Shown here: positions 1 through 5,752 of the stretch, piece by piece
Layout of the letters: each line of letters starts with the position of its first letter
How positions within the stretch are numbered: position 1 is the first letter of the stretch
DNA from: Pseudomonadota bacterium
GTDB taxonomy: Bacteria; Pseudomonadota; Alphaproteobacteria; Rhizobiales; Hyphomicrobiaceae
Assembly (NCBI GenBank): GCA_023428365.1
Contig: JAEYYQ010000174.1
Location: 1 to 5,752 of the forward strand
Reading direction: 5' to 3'
Length of the DNA stretch: 5,752 bases
Made by a program: the position numbers and the translations under genes
Notes under the pieces: model-generated
Told to the model about the DNA's origin: nothing
Database searches by the model: none
The model's input: only the letters and a program-made list of their open reading frames with translations

Positions 1-238
1 TGTAGGCGTTGAGCGGCGAGCCCGAGATCCACACTCCGTCGAAATCGCGGACGCTCATGCCCTGCGGAAAATGCTCTCCGTCAGCGACACGCAGCGTGAA
101 ATAGTCGAGCGTCGGCCCATTTGGCAGATGCTGGTTGAGCGACTCGCGGATGAGGGTGTCATAAGGCCTGCATCCCGCCTGAACGAGATTGTTTTCACCA
201 GCCAGCGGTGTTCCGTTGAAGACGAGAATGCGCGGCAT
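1..238 (-). CDS. Class I glutamine amidotransferase-like protein, N-terminal fragment (runs off left edge)
   Basis: The reading frame is open from an ATG at 238 to the window edge and encodes 79 residues beginning MPRILVFNGTPL. It starts with a short hydrophobic beta strand (ILVFNGT). Near the visible end it has the stretch DFDGVWISGSPLNAY (about residues 65-79). This resembles the 'DG-hydrophobic-GSP' strand and loop before the nucleophile elbow in GMP-synthase-like class I amidotransferase domains. The Cys-His-Glu triad would lie beyond the edge, so activity cannot be judged. A possible AGGGA ribosome binding site sits about 13 nt upstream of the ATG. It is 148 nt downstream of the NfeD gene on the same strand, so it may be transcribed separately. 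Enzymes of this family take ammonia from glutamine or hydrolyse gamma-glutamyl compounds; the substrate here is unknown. Confidence 0.66.
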   Translation of the reverse strand, partial: MPRILVFNGTPLAGENNLVQAGCRPYDTLIRESLNQHLPNGPTLDYFTLRVADGEHFPQGMSVRDFDGVWISGSPLNAY

Positions 239-386
239 TGAAATTCGTGGTCCCTGGGATTCGGTACGGTCCCAGACTATCGCACGTCCTGTCCCGACCA
301 CGATCGCGACGTGGCGCCCCAGTGGTCGCTTACACCGCGTGAGGAAGCGCCCAGGTGCACAGCGCGTCCTAGGCCCTTCCCATCTG
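239..386. other. Intergenic spacer between the NfeD gene and the amidotransferase-like gene
   Basis: I find no supported gene or tRNA in these 148 bases. They contain a 7-bp perfect inverted repeat, CGACCAC at 295-301 and GTGGTCG at 322-328, with 20 nt between. A second, 6-bp pair is CTGGGA at 254-259 and TCCCAG at 270-275, lying 16-37 nt upstream of the amidotransferase ATG. Neither is followed by a run of T on the minus strand, so they do not look like intrinsic terminators. They could be operator-like elements or chance pairings. No convincing promoter hexamers stand out. Confidence 0.5.
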
Positions 387-845
387 CTAGTGAGCGACCG
401 GTTCGATCCTGAGTATCGTTCCGTGCACCGCCGTCACCCGAGCCTGCACACCAGCGGGCATATCCGGCCCCTCAGCCGACCACACGCTGTCACCGACGCG
501 CACGCGGCCGCGACCACCCGCAATCGCGGCTTCGACGGTGACAATCCGCCCGACGTATTGCTGGGCACGCACATTCAGATCGGGCTGATCGCTGGTCGCG
601 ACGTCGGACCGCGCAAAACGCCGGACCGCAAGGACCGTCAGCATGGAGACCACGCCAAAGACAATCACCTGCCACTGCCAGCTGAAGTCGATCCCGAGTG
701 CGATCAGCCCGACAATGAACGCAGCCAGACCGAACCACAGCAGGTAGACACCCGGCATCATTGTTTCGAGGACGAGCAGAATGATGCCGAGGAAGAACCA
801 GTTCCAGGTTCCAAGACCCCAGATGAAATCGATGATCGGTTGCAT
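387..845 (-). CDS. NfeD-family membrane protein (short form)
   Basis: This 152-residue protein is of the short NfeD type that lacks the serine-protease domain of long NfeD proteins. Residues about 13-33, 35-50 and 56-74 are hydrophobic and give a three-helix membrane hairpin region. After a polar linker, residues about 97-149 (YVGRIVTVEAAI...GRVRVGDSVWSA...ARVTAVHGTILRIEPV) match the soluble OB-fold (NfeD C-terminal) domain, including the GRVRVGDSVW strand pair. The ATG lies 12 nt after the stop of the SPFH gene. No strong ribosome site is present other than the AGG of that TAGG stop region, so translation is probably coupled. NfeD proteins act in the inner membrane as partners of SPFH/stomatin-like proteins; the same gene order is seen for E. 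coli qmcA-ybbJ. The precise biochemical role is not settled. Confidence 0.92.
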   Translation of the reverse strand: MQPIIDFIWGLGTWNWFFLGIILLVLETMMPGVYLLWFGLAAFIVGLIALGIDFSWQWQVIVFGVVSMLTVLAVRRFARSDVATSDQPDLNVRAQQYVGRIVTVEAAIAGGRGRVRVGDSVWSAEGPDMPAGVQARVTAVHGTILRIEPVAH

Positions 846-857
846 GGAGACGCTGGC

Positions 858-1853
858 CTAGAGCTGCGGAACCGTGACGCGCGGCGAGCCCGACCGGGGC
901 GGCGGCTGCTTCGGTGACGGCGATGATCCGCCACTACCTCCACCGTTGAAAGCCTCACCGGTAATCTGCGCCAGACCTGCCAGCGACCCGATGACTGCCG
1001 ATGCCTCCAGCGGCATCATGATGACCTTCTGGTTCGGCGCCTTCGCCAGAGATTCCAGTGCCTTTACGTAGTTATTAGCAACGAAATAGTTAATCGCCTG
1101 GACGTTACCGTCCGCAATTGCATTGCTGACCATGCGGGTTGCCTCGGCTTCGGCCTGGGCTTCGCGCTCGCGAGCTTCAGAGTCCCGGAATGCAGCTTCG
1201 CGACGGCCTTCCGCAGCCAACACCACCGCTTGCTTCTCGCCTTCTGCCTTCAAAATAGCCGCAGCCCTGAGACCCTCAGCCTCCAGGATCTGCGCGCGCT
1301 TTTCGCGCTCCGCCTTCATCTGCCGCGCCATGCTGTCGACAAGGTCGCTCGGTGGCGCAATATCCTTGATCTCGATGCGGGTGACTTTGACGCCCCACGA
1401 CTCGGTCGCATGATCGACGACATGCAGAAGCTTAGCGTTGATCTGATCACGGTTGGACAGCAGCTCATCGAGATCCATGGAGCCCATGACCGTGCGGATG
1501 TTGGTCATCGTCAGATTGATGATCGATTCTTCGAGCTGATCGACCTCGTAGGCCGCACTGGCGGCGTTCAGCACCTGATAGAACGTCACGCCATCGACCC
1601 GAACCATGGCGTTGTCACGGGTGATGACATCCTGGCTGGGGATCTCGATCACCTGCTCCTTCATGTTCATTTTCGCGCCGATGCGCTCCATGACGGGGAT
1701 CAGGATATGCAGACCGGGGGTCAAGGTCCGCGTGTAACGGCCGAAATTCTCAACTGTATAGTTCATTCCCTGCGGAACGACTTTGACCGTGGACCATAAT
1801 GCCGCGAAGGCAAATATGATCACGAGAATACCGAAAATCTCCACCCCGCCCAC
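858..1853 (-). CDS. qmcA: SPFH/Band 7 (stomatin/QmcA-like) membrane protein
   Basis: From a GTG start at 1853 the protein is 331 residues. Residues about 3-23 form one N-terminal membrane anchor (GVEIFGILVIIFAFAALW). The SPFH/Band 7 domain follows, from the strand STVKVVPQGMNYTVENFGRY through about residue 175. It includes the family-typical GLHILIPVMERI, DNAMVRVDGVTFYQV and WGVKVTRIEIKDI segments. Residues about 175-245 are rich in Ala, Glu, Lys and Arg (KAEREKRAQILEAEG and repeats of AEG) and should form the oligomerising coiled coil. The last ~30 residues are a Gly/Ser/Pro-rich tail. Members oligomerise at the inner membrane, are linked to membrane microdomains and protein quality control, and work with NfeD proteins, whose gene follows directly. 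The open frame extends to a TTG at 1886, but the GTG has a far better ribosome site. The symbol is by family resemblance; 'paraslipin-like' would be equally fair. Confidence 0.92.
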   Translation of the reverse strand: MGGVEIFGILVIIFAFAALWSTVKVVPQGMNYTVENFGRYTRTLTPGLHILIPVMERIGAKMNMKEQVIEIPSQDVITRDNAMVRVDGVTFYQVLNAASAAYEVDQLEESIINLTMTNIRTVMGSMDLDELLSNRDQINAKLLHVVDHATESWGVKVTRIEIKDIAPPSDLVDSMARQMKAEREKRAQILEAEGLRAAAILKAEGEKQAVVLAAEGRREAAFRDSEAREREAQAEAEATRMVSNAIADGNVQAINYFVANNYVKALESLAKAPNQKVIMMPLEASAVIGSLAGLAQITGEAFNGGGSGGSSPSPKQPPPRSGSPRVTVPQL

Positions 1854-1860
1854 GATCTTA

Positions 1861-1866
1861 CCCTCC
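1861..1866 (-). promoter_or_regulatory. Strong Shine-Dalgarno (GGAGGG) that sets the GTG start of the SPFH gene
   Basis: On the minus strand GGAGGG ends 7 nt before the GTG at 1851-1853. The alternative in-frame TTG at 1884-1886 has no purine-rich site at suitable spacing. Starting at the GTG also places the membrane anchor at the very N-terminus, as is usual for this family. Confidence 0.75.
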
Positions 1867-1923
1867 GTCGAGCCACCACCCGTCAAAATCCGTAGGGTGA
1901 CTATAAGCCAATTTTCGCGCCCG

Positions 1924-1955
1924 TTTTACGGCGTGGAGCCGAAGTTTCCGTAAAA
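1924..1955. repeat. 8-bp perfect inverted repeat between hemH and the SPFH gene
   Basis: TTTTACGG (1924-1931) and CCGTAAAA (1948-1955) are perfect inverse complements separated by 16 nt. The element starts 71 nt upstream of the GTG of the SPFH gene and 32 nt downstream of the hemH stop. Read on the minus strand it is followed by GC-rich sequence and not by a T run, so it is a poor intrinsic terminator. An operator, or a hairpin in the 3' region of the hemH transcript, is possible. A -10-like TATAGT lies at 1900-1905 on the minus strand, but without a recognisable -35. Confidence 0.45.
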
Positions 1956-1986
1956 GAATGATTAACGAAAGATAAAATCCGGGACG

Positions 1987-3045
1987 CTAAAGCCAGCCCA
2001 TCAGCTCTCGCCGAACAACATGCTCGATGACCCGCAATCCTTCGGGACTGTCATTGAGCGCGGGAATATACGCGTAGTTCTCGCCGCCATTTTCCATGAA
2101 GTAGCCGCGATTCTCGACGTCGAGTTCCTCCAAGGTTTCAAGGCAATCAGCGCTGAAGCCCGGGGCGACGATGGCCATTCTCTTGATGCCGGATTTCGCT
2201 AATCGCTTGATGGTCTCATCCGTGTATGGCTGCAGCCAGACATCGTTGCCGAAGCGGGACTGGAACGTCGTGTGCCATTGCGCTTCCGGCCAGCCGAGCT
2301 TTTCGCGCAGAAGCCGAGACGTCTCCTTGCACTGATCGGGATAGGGATCGCCCTGCAGCGCGTAATTTTCCGGCATCCCATGGAAGGTGGCGATGAAGGC
2401 TTCCGGCTTGAAGGAGAGCTTTGCCAACCCCGCATCAATCGATGCTGCGAGCGCGTCGATATAAACAGGGTCGTCGTACCAGGCCGGCGCCACACGCACG
2501 TAAGGCTGCCAGCGCATCTCCATCAGCGCACGGAATGCCTGATCACAGGCGGTGGCCGACGTGGGAGCGGCATATTGCGGATAGAGCGGTACCAGGAGAA
2601 TGCGGTCGCATCCTTGCTCCTGCAGCGCCTTGATCCGACTTTCGGTCGTCGGGTTGGCATAGCGCATTGCCCAATCGACGACGATCCGAGGGTCTGACGA
2701 AAACGCAGCCGCGAGTTGTTCAGCCTGACTGCGGGTAATGGTCTTCAGCGGGCCTTCGTTGCGGTCCTTGTTCCAGATCGCATCGTAGTCCTTTCCCTTC
2801 GGACCCGGGCGTTTGGTGAGAATGATCAAATTGAGGATCGGCCACCAGATCAGGCGCGACGTTTCGATTACCCTGCGATCCGATAGGAATTCCTTCAAAT
2901 AGCGACGCATCGACCAATAGTCGGTCGCGTCGGGCGTGCCCAGATTGAGAAGCAGAACTCCGATACGTCCCGAGCGCGCTTTTGAATAGCTGGCAGGCCG
3001 TTGGTTCGGCGCCTCGCTTAGAGCGGCTTTCGGAATTTCGTTCAT
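1987..3045 (-). CDS. hemH: Ferrochelatase (HemH)
   Basis: Ferrochelatase inserts Fe2+ into protoporphyrin IX to make protoheme, the last step of the protoporphyrin-dependent heme pathway. It is usually soluble or peripheral to the inner membrane. The 352-residue protein is full length. After a polar N-terminal extension of about 27 residues it has GRIGVLLLNLGTPDA, then YLKEFLSDRRV (about 49-59). Next come the GPLKTITRSQA segment (98-108) and RILLVPLYPQYAAPTSAT (148-165). The catalytic His222 lies in ATFHGMPENY, FQSRFG is at 261-266, and the conserved Glu303 lies in SADCLETLEEL. The His-Glu separation of 81 residues equals that of the B. subtilis (H183/E264) and E. coli (H194/E275) enzymes. 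The last cysteine is C301, so the cysteines for a C-terminal [2Fe-2S] cluster are absent. The ATG has a strong GGGAGGTG ribosome site (3054-3061), 8 nt upstream. No Irr- or Fur-like box was recognised. Confidence 0.97.
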   Translation of the reverse strand: MNEIPKAALSEAPNQRPASYSKARSGRIGVLLLNLGTPDATDYWSMRRYLKEFLSDRRVIETSRLIWWPILNLIILTKRPGPKGKDYDAIWNKDRNEGPLKTITRSQAEQLAAAFSSDPRIVVDWAMRYANPTTESRIKALQEQGCDRILLVPLYPQYAAPTSATACDQAFRALMEMRWQPYVRVAPAWYDDPVYIDALAASIDAGLAKLSFKPEAFIATFHGMPENYALQGDPYPDQCKETSRLLREKLGWPEAQWHTTFQSRFGNDVWLQPYTDETIKRLAKSGIKRMAIVAPGFSADCLETLEELDVENRGYFMENGGENYAYIPALNDSPEGLRVIEHVVRRELMGWL

Positions 3046-3125
3046 CGCGACAGCACCTCCCGGAGGGCTTCGATTGCCCGCATTGTCTGGAGATGTGTTT
3101 CCGGCAAAACGTCAGGAAACGCCAC

Positions 3126-3143
3126 CCTGCGTCGTGCCGCAGG
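3126..3143 (-). terminator. Small hairpin just downstream of the CHAD gene, possible weak terminator
   Basis: CCTGCG (3126-3131) and CGCAGG (3138-3143) form a perfect 6-bp stem with a 6-nt loop, starting 7 nt past the CHAD stop codon on the minus strand. The sequence that follows (GTTTCC, then GTTTTGCC) is only mildly T-rich, so termination would be weak at best. It may simply be a 3'-end structure between two cotranscribed genes. Confidence 0.3.
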
Positions 3144-3149
3144 TGAAGG

Positions 3150-4124
3150 TCAGACGACCTTGTTAACCGTCTGCACGGAGACATCGGCGTGCCGGTTCTT
3201 GGTCTTTTCGTCCGGTTCGCCGGTCAGTGCTGCTATTTTGCCTGCCGCTTCCCAGTACGTCCCAATCCTGTGACAGTGGTCCTTGGCGCTTTCGGCCAGC
3301 AGACGAGCCCCGAGCGGCTGACATTGAGCCCTTATCTCGGCCTGCCGCGTCGTACAGTAAGCTTCGATTTGTTGCCGTCCCCGCGCACTAACCGGCAAAT
3401 CGGGATGAGCAGCAAAATAGGCGAGCAACAACGCGATATCGTGATCTTCCCCGAGCAGTTCGGAAATCTGCCGGGCAGCGCGCGCGCGCGGCAGCACAGC
3501 CTCCGGCCACGCTTTCGACAGCAGGAGCATTTGCCGCCAATGATGCTGAATGGTTTTGCGCCATTCGTGCGAGCTTTCCTCGCATGGCTGCGCATAAGCC
3601 TCCTTGAACGCGCTACGACAGGAGGCATAGCTGCGTTTCAGTCCGGGCCGGATCAGTTCGAAGCCTTCCCCGTCCAACTTGGTTCGACGCAAGGCCGTGA
3701 GCGACTGGCGGAGCATGGCAGCAGCCTGCTCGTGTCCTTGATCCGCTGCTTTATTGTCGAGACCTTCGCGCGTCGCAGCAATCGCCTCGCGGAGCTTTGC
3801 AATCACCGCAGTCGGCACCGAACCGTGGCTCGCCTCGATCTTGAGCAGCGTCTGATCTATGACGTGAATATCGCGCCGCGCCGACAGCATGCGCCCAACG
3901 TCGCGCATCCGTGCGTTCTCGCGCTTGAAAACCACTTCACCCAAGACTGGACGCACCAAGCGAAGAAGGGCGCGTGTCCGTTTCAGATTCTTGCGCGCTT
4001 CGTGGATCTGGACTGGATCGCAGACAGGAGAGGCCAAACGCTTCTCCGCAGCCCCGATCTGCTGTGAAGCTATCCGCCGGAAACCTTTCGCTAAAGGCTC
4101 GTCTGTTTTGAACCGGTAGGCCAT
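3150..4124 (-). CDS. CHAD domain-containing protein
   Basis: From the ATG at 4124 the protein has 324 residues, mostly alpha-helical, rich in Arg, His and Lys, with no signal peptide or membrane segment. It shows the internal duplication typical of CHAD domains. In the first half, HEARKNLKRTRALLRLVRPVLG starts at His41 and is followed by LSARRDIHVID (about 80-90). In the second half, HEWRKTIQHHWRQMLLL starts at His186 and is followed by LLGEDHDIALL (about 223-233). The conserved His and basic residues are the proposed ligands. CHAD proteins are known to bind inorganic polyphosphate and to associate with polyphosphate granules. Many are fused or linked to a CYTH domain, which is absent here. 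The frame extends to a GTG at 4154, but the family N-terminus (MAYRFKTDEPL) fits the ATG, which has GAAGG 4 nt upstream. It follows thiE by 144 nt and precedes hemH by 104 nt; no functional link to either is evident. Confidence 0.9.
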   Translation of the reverse strand: MAYRFKTDEPLAKGFRRIASQQIGAAEKRLASPVCDPVQIHEARKNLKRTRALLRLVRPVLGEVVFKRENARMRDVGRMLSARRDIHVIDQTLLKIEASHGSVPTAVIAKLREAIAATREGLDNKAADQGHEQAAAMLRQSLTALRRTKLDGEGFELIRPGLKRSYASCRSAFKEAYAQPCEESSHEWRKTIQHHWRQMLLLSKAWPEAVLPRARAARQISELLGEDHDIALLLAYFAAHPDLPVSARGRQQIEAYCTTRQAEIRAQCQPLGARLLAESAKDHCHRIGTYWEAAGKIAALTGEPDEKTKNRHADVSVQTVNKVV

Positions 4125-4167
4125 GAAACCTTCATCTGGGCAGGCGCCAAGCACCTTTCCAGTGCCC

Positions 4168-4193
4168 CTCCGGTCTTCCGGAGCAAAATCCGG
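4168..4193 (-). promoter_or_regulatory. Two mutually exclusive hairpins in the CHAD gene leader
   Basis: CTCCGG (4168-4173) pairs perfectly with CCGGAG (4178-4183) around a 4-nt loop. The segment CCGGA (4178-4182) can instead pair with TCCGG (4189-4193) around a 6-nt loop. The two stems share bases and cannot form together. They lie about 44-69 nt upstream of the CHAD ATG, in the presumed 5' leader or the 3' region of the thiE transcript. No T run follows on the minus strand. A regulatory role is only an inference. Confidence 0.35.
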
Positions 4194-4209
4194 GCGAATT
4201 TTAGCAGGC

Positions 4210-4236
4210 TTTCACACCGACGGCTGATGTTTCACA
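4210..4236. repeat. Direct repeat of TTTCACA with a 20-bp period
   Basis: TTTCACA occurs at 4210-4216 and again at 4230-4236 in the spacer between thiE and the CHAD gene (TGTGAAA twice on the minus strand). The 20-bp spacing would put both copies on the same DNA face, as for a tandem operator. In a spacer of this size a repeated 7-mer is not improbable, so this may be chance. Confidence 0.3.
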
Positions 4237-4268
4237 AAAATCTACAGTAAATTGAAATTGCTATATTT

Positions 4269-4886
4269 TTATCGATATCGATCTGCCCATTCGAGCCAAA
4301 CGCCGACACGCGCAACCGGATCGGGATGGGTGAAGAAATCGGTAATCACAGCCGCAGAATCGGCACCTACTGCAATCACATCCGGCGCGCGTTCCGGCGT
4401 TATTCCGCCGATTGCGACGAGCGGCAGGTCACCGATCCGAGACTTCCAATCGCGAATCCGATCCAGACCCTGCGGCGACCATTTCATCGCTTTCAGCTTG
4501 GTTTCCCATATCGGTCCAAGCGCCACATAGTCCGGCTTCGCGGCCAGCGCGATATCCAGTTCTTCGTAGCTGTGCGTGGAAATACCGACGCGAATGCCGC
4601 GCGCCTTGATCGATGGCATATCCGCTTCGGCCAAGTCCTCCTGACCGAGATGGATATAATCGGCACCGAGATCGATGGCCTCGCGCCAGTAATCGTTAAC
4701 GATCAGCTGGCACCCATGACGACGGCACACGTCGAGACTACCGGCGATCTGTCGCTTCACCTCGTCAGTTGACGCATCCTTGAGACGAAGCTGCACCATG
4801 CGCACGCCAAGTGGAACGATCCGTTCCATCCACGCGAGATCCGGCACGATCGGATAGAAGACATCAATGCCCGATGCGCGGCTCAT
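4269..4886 (-). CDS. thiE: Thiamine phosphate synthase (ThiE)
   Basis: ThiE joins hydroxymethylpyrimidine pyrophosphate with the thiazole carboxylate or phosphate to make thiamine phosphate in the cytoplasm. The 205-residue protein is a TIM barrel of usual length. Visible family motifs in order are VQLRLKD (31-37), [10 protein letters not shown] (61-70), [11 protein letters not shown] (75-85), [10 protein letters not shown] (101-110), [15 protein letters not shown] (118-132) and VAIGGITPE (157-165). ITDFF (181-185) follows at the position where many ThiE proteins have a Ser-containing phosphate-binding turn. Relative to the B. subtilis-type GPIFPTxTK loop, Leu131 replaces the second Thr while Thr129 and Lys132 are kept. 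I recall similar variants in alphaproteobacteria, so this is probably clade-specific, not inactivating. The ATG overlaps the thiG stop (ATGA), and ribosome-site sequence is weak, so translational coupling is expected. Confidence 0.95.
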   Translation of the reverse strand: MSRASGIDVFYPIVPDLAWMERIVPLGVRMVQLRLKDASTDEVKRQIAGSLDVCRRHGCQLIVNDYWREAIDLGADYIHLGQEDLAEADMPSIKARGIRVGISTHSYEELDIALAAKPDYVALGPIWETKLKAMKWSPQGLDRIRDWKSRIGDLPLVAIGGITPERAPDVIAVGADSAAVITDFFTHPDPVARVGVWLEWADRYR

Positions 4887-5707
4887 GACTTGCGTTCCAG
4901 ATCAAAGAACGGCGTTCCCGCCACCGGCGTCGACGGCTCGGCCATGTCGCGCATTTCCATCAAACCGGCCTCGAACGCGGCGCGCCCGGCATCGATGGAA
5001 TTGGCGAAGGCGCGGGCCATGCGGACCGGATCACCAGCCTTAGCGACAGCCGTGTTCAACAGTACCGCATCGTAGCCCATTTCCATCGCCTCAGCGGCGT
5101 GCGACGGGGCGCCGATACCGGCGTCGATGATCAGCGGAACCCCTGGAAAATAGCTGCGCATGGTGCGCAGCGCGTAGCGGTTATTGAGGCCACGGCCAGT
5201 CCCGATCGGCGCACCCCACGGCATCAGCACTTCACAACCGGCCGACATCAATCGTTCGGCGGCACCGAGATCCTCGGTCGTGTAAGGAAACACGTGAAAC
5301 CCATCATTCACGAGGGCCGTCGCAGCCTCGACCAGACCGAACAGGTCGGGCTGCAAGGTATCGTCATTGGCGATCACCTCGAGCTTGACCCAATCCGTGT
5401 CGAACAGTTCGCGCGCCATCTGCGCGGTCGTGATCGCTTCCTTCGCGGAACGGCACCCAGCGGTGTTCGGCAACACGCGGCCGCCCCGACCGCGGATCAG
5501 ATCCCAGAACCGTTGGCCGTTGGTCCCACCCGCTGACTCGCGGCGCACCGACACCGTTACGATTTCGGATCGCGACGCCTTCACCGCGTTTGCAAGCACC
5601 TGCGGCGAAGCATACTGCGCCGTCCCGAGCAGCAGCCGGGAAGAAACCGTCGCCCCGTAGAGGGTCAGCGGGCTCGCGCCCTGAATTTCGGTATCAAGAG
5701 CGTTCAT
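4883..5707 (-). CDS. thiG: Thiazole synthase (ThiG)
   Basis: ThiG condenses 1-deoxyxylulose 5-phosphate, dehydroglycine and the ThiS thiocarboxylate sulfur to form the thiazole phosphate of thiamine. The 274-residue TIM-barrel protein carries the main family signatures. These are [19 protein letters not shown] (14-32), [14 protein letters not shown] (78-91) and DWVKLEVI (105-112) with the Schiff-base Lys108. Then follow [16 protein letters not shown] (161-176), [14 protein letters not shown] (191-204) and [15 protein letters not shown] (214-228). A basic loop, [17 protein letters not shown], replaces the common VRRV segment and is probably normal within-family variation. The ATG at 5707 has GAGG 4 nt upstream and lies 6 nt after the thiS stop. 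The gene overlaps thiE by 4 nt. Together this makes a tight thiS-thiG-thiE operon. Confidence 0.97.
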   Translation of the reverse strand: MNALDTEIQGASPLTLYGATVSSRLLLGTAQYASPQVLANAVKASRSEIVTVSVRRESAGGTNGQRFWDLIRGRGGRVLPNTAGCRSAKEAITTAQMARELFDTDWVKLEVIANDDTLQPDLFGLVEAATALVNDGFHVFPYTTEDLGAAERLMSAGCEVLMPWGAPIGTGRGLNNRYALRTMRSYFPGVPLIIDAGIGAPSHAAEAMEMGYDAVLLNTAVAKAGDPVRMARAFANSIDAGRAAFEAGLMEMRDMAEPSTPVAGTPFFDLERKS

Positions 5708-5713
5708 TGATCC

Positions 5714-5752
5714 TCAACCGCCTTGGCGCGGCGACACGACCTCGATCTGATC
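5714..5752 (-). CDS. thiS: Sulfur carrier protein ThiS, C-terminal 12 residues (runs off right edge)
   Basis: The frame reading in from the right edge gives DQIEVVSPRQGG and then a TGA at 5714-5716. The protein ends exactly in Gly-Gly, the tail that is adenylated and converted to a thiocarboxylate in ThiS. The I-E-V/I-V-x-P-x-Q-G-G pattern is the typical ThiS C-terminus. Placement 6 nt upstream of thiG, its reaction partner, makes the call secure despite the short fragment. It is too short to be found by length-based gene calling. Confidence 0.9.
   Translation of the reverse strand, partial: DQIEVVSPRQGG

Noticed and set aside
189..917. 242-codon plus-strand open frame opposite the NfeD gene
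   Set aside because: Its product is Arg/His/Pro-rich with no recognisable fold. It lies opposite well-supported minus-strand genes whose frame explains the codon pattern, so it is an antisense shadow of GC-rich coding DNA.
1230..1799. 189-codon plus-strand open frame opposite the SPFH gene
   Set aside because: It is antisense to the Band 7 domain and coiled coil, its composition mirrors the complement of that gene, and it has no family features.
2720..3184. 154-codon minus-strand frame overlapping the hemH start in another frame
   Set aside because: It overlaps the conserved N-terminal ferrochelatase motif out of frame, and its product resembles no known protein.
3189..4067. 292-codon plus-strand open frame opposite the CHAD gene
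   Set aside because: The minus-strand frame has clear CHAD half-repeats. The plus-strand product has no recognisable domain or convincing ribosome site.
4125..4268. Possible TPP riboswitch or promoter in the thiE-CHAD spacer
   Set aside because: No thi-box core (CUGAGA ... ACC/GAUC-like segments) was recognised and no -35/-10 pair with proper spacing. The spacer is also downstream of the thi genes.
4271..4282. 12-bp perfect palindrome ATCGATATCGAT at the 3' end of thiE
   Set aside because: It encodes the last residues (DRYR) and part of the stop codon. It has no loop or T run on the minus strand, so it is not a terminator, and it is probably incidental codon use.
1..5752. Mobile elements, phage or defence systems, CRISPR, tRNA or rRNA
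   Set aside because: No transposase, integrase, terminal inverted repeats, regular spaced repeats or tRNA-like cloverleaf sequences were seen. The content is housekeeping genes throughout.

Overview
The window is an ordinary chromosomal stretch, most likely from an alphaproteobacterium. Protein style suggests Hyphomicrobiales, perhaps near Bradyrhizobium/Afipia, but this genus-level guess rests on recall and not on a search. The DNA is moderately GC-rich, and every supported gene lies on the minus strand. In transcription order (right to left) they are: the last 12 codons of thiS, thiG, thiE, a CHAD-domain gene, hemH (ferrochelatase), an SPFH/Band 7 (QmcA-like) gene, an NfeD-family gene, and the N-terminal part of a class I glutamine amidotransferase-like gene that runs off the left edge.

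Right part (4269-5752): a compact thiamine operon, thiS-thiG-thiE. The thiS end carries the Gly-Gly tail of the sulfur carrier. A 6-nt gap separates it from thiG, and thiG overlaps thiE by the 4-nt ATGA. Together ThiS and ThiG make the thiazole phosphate moiety, and ThiE joins it to the pyrimidine to give thiamine phosphate. No TPP riboswitch is seen; if one exists it would lie beyond the right edge.

Middle (1987-4268): a 144-nt spacer after thiE holds a short direct repeat and two mutually exclusive hairpins. A stand-alone CHAD protein (polyphosphate-associated family) follows, then about 100 nt with a small hairpin and a strong ribosome binding site, then a full-length ferrochelatase with its catalytic His and Glu.

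Left part (1-1986): a 133-nt spacer with an 8-bp inverted repeat and a near-match to a CtrA site leads to the SPFH/NfeD pair. This pair is a widely conserved two-gene inner-membrane module, and its genes are 12 nt apart. A 148-nt spacer then precedes the truncated amidotransferase.

I see no mobile element, CRISPR array, tRNA, rRNA or clear new system. The observations worth following up are the qmcA start site and the palindromic or repeated elements in the three larger spacers. Divergence in the ThiE active site is a lesser one.
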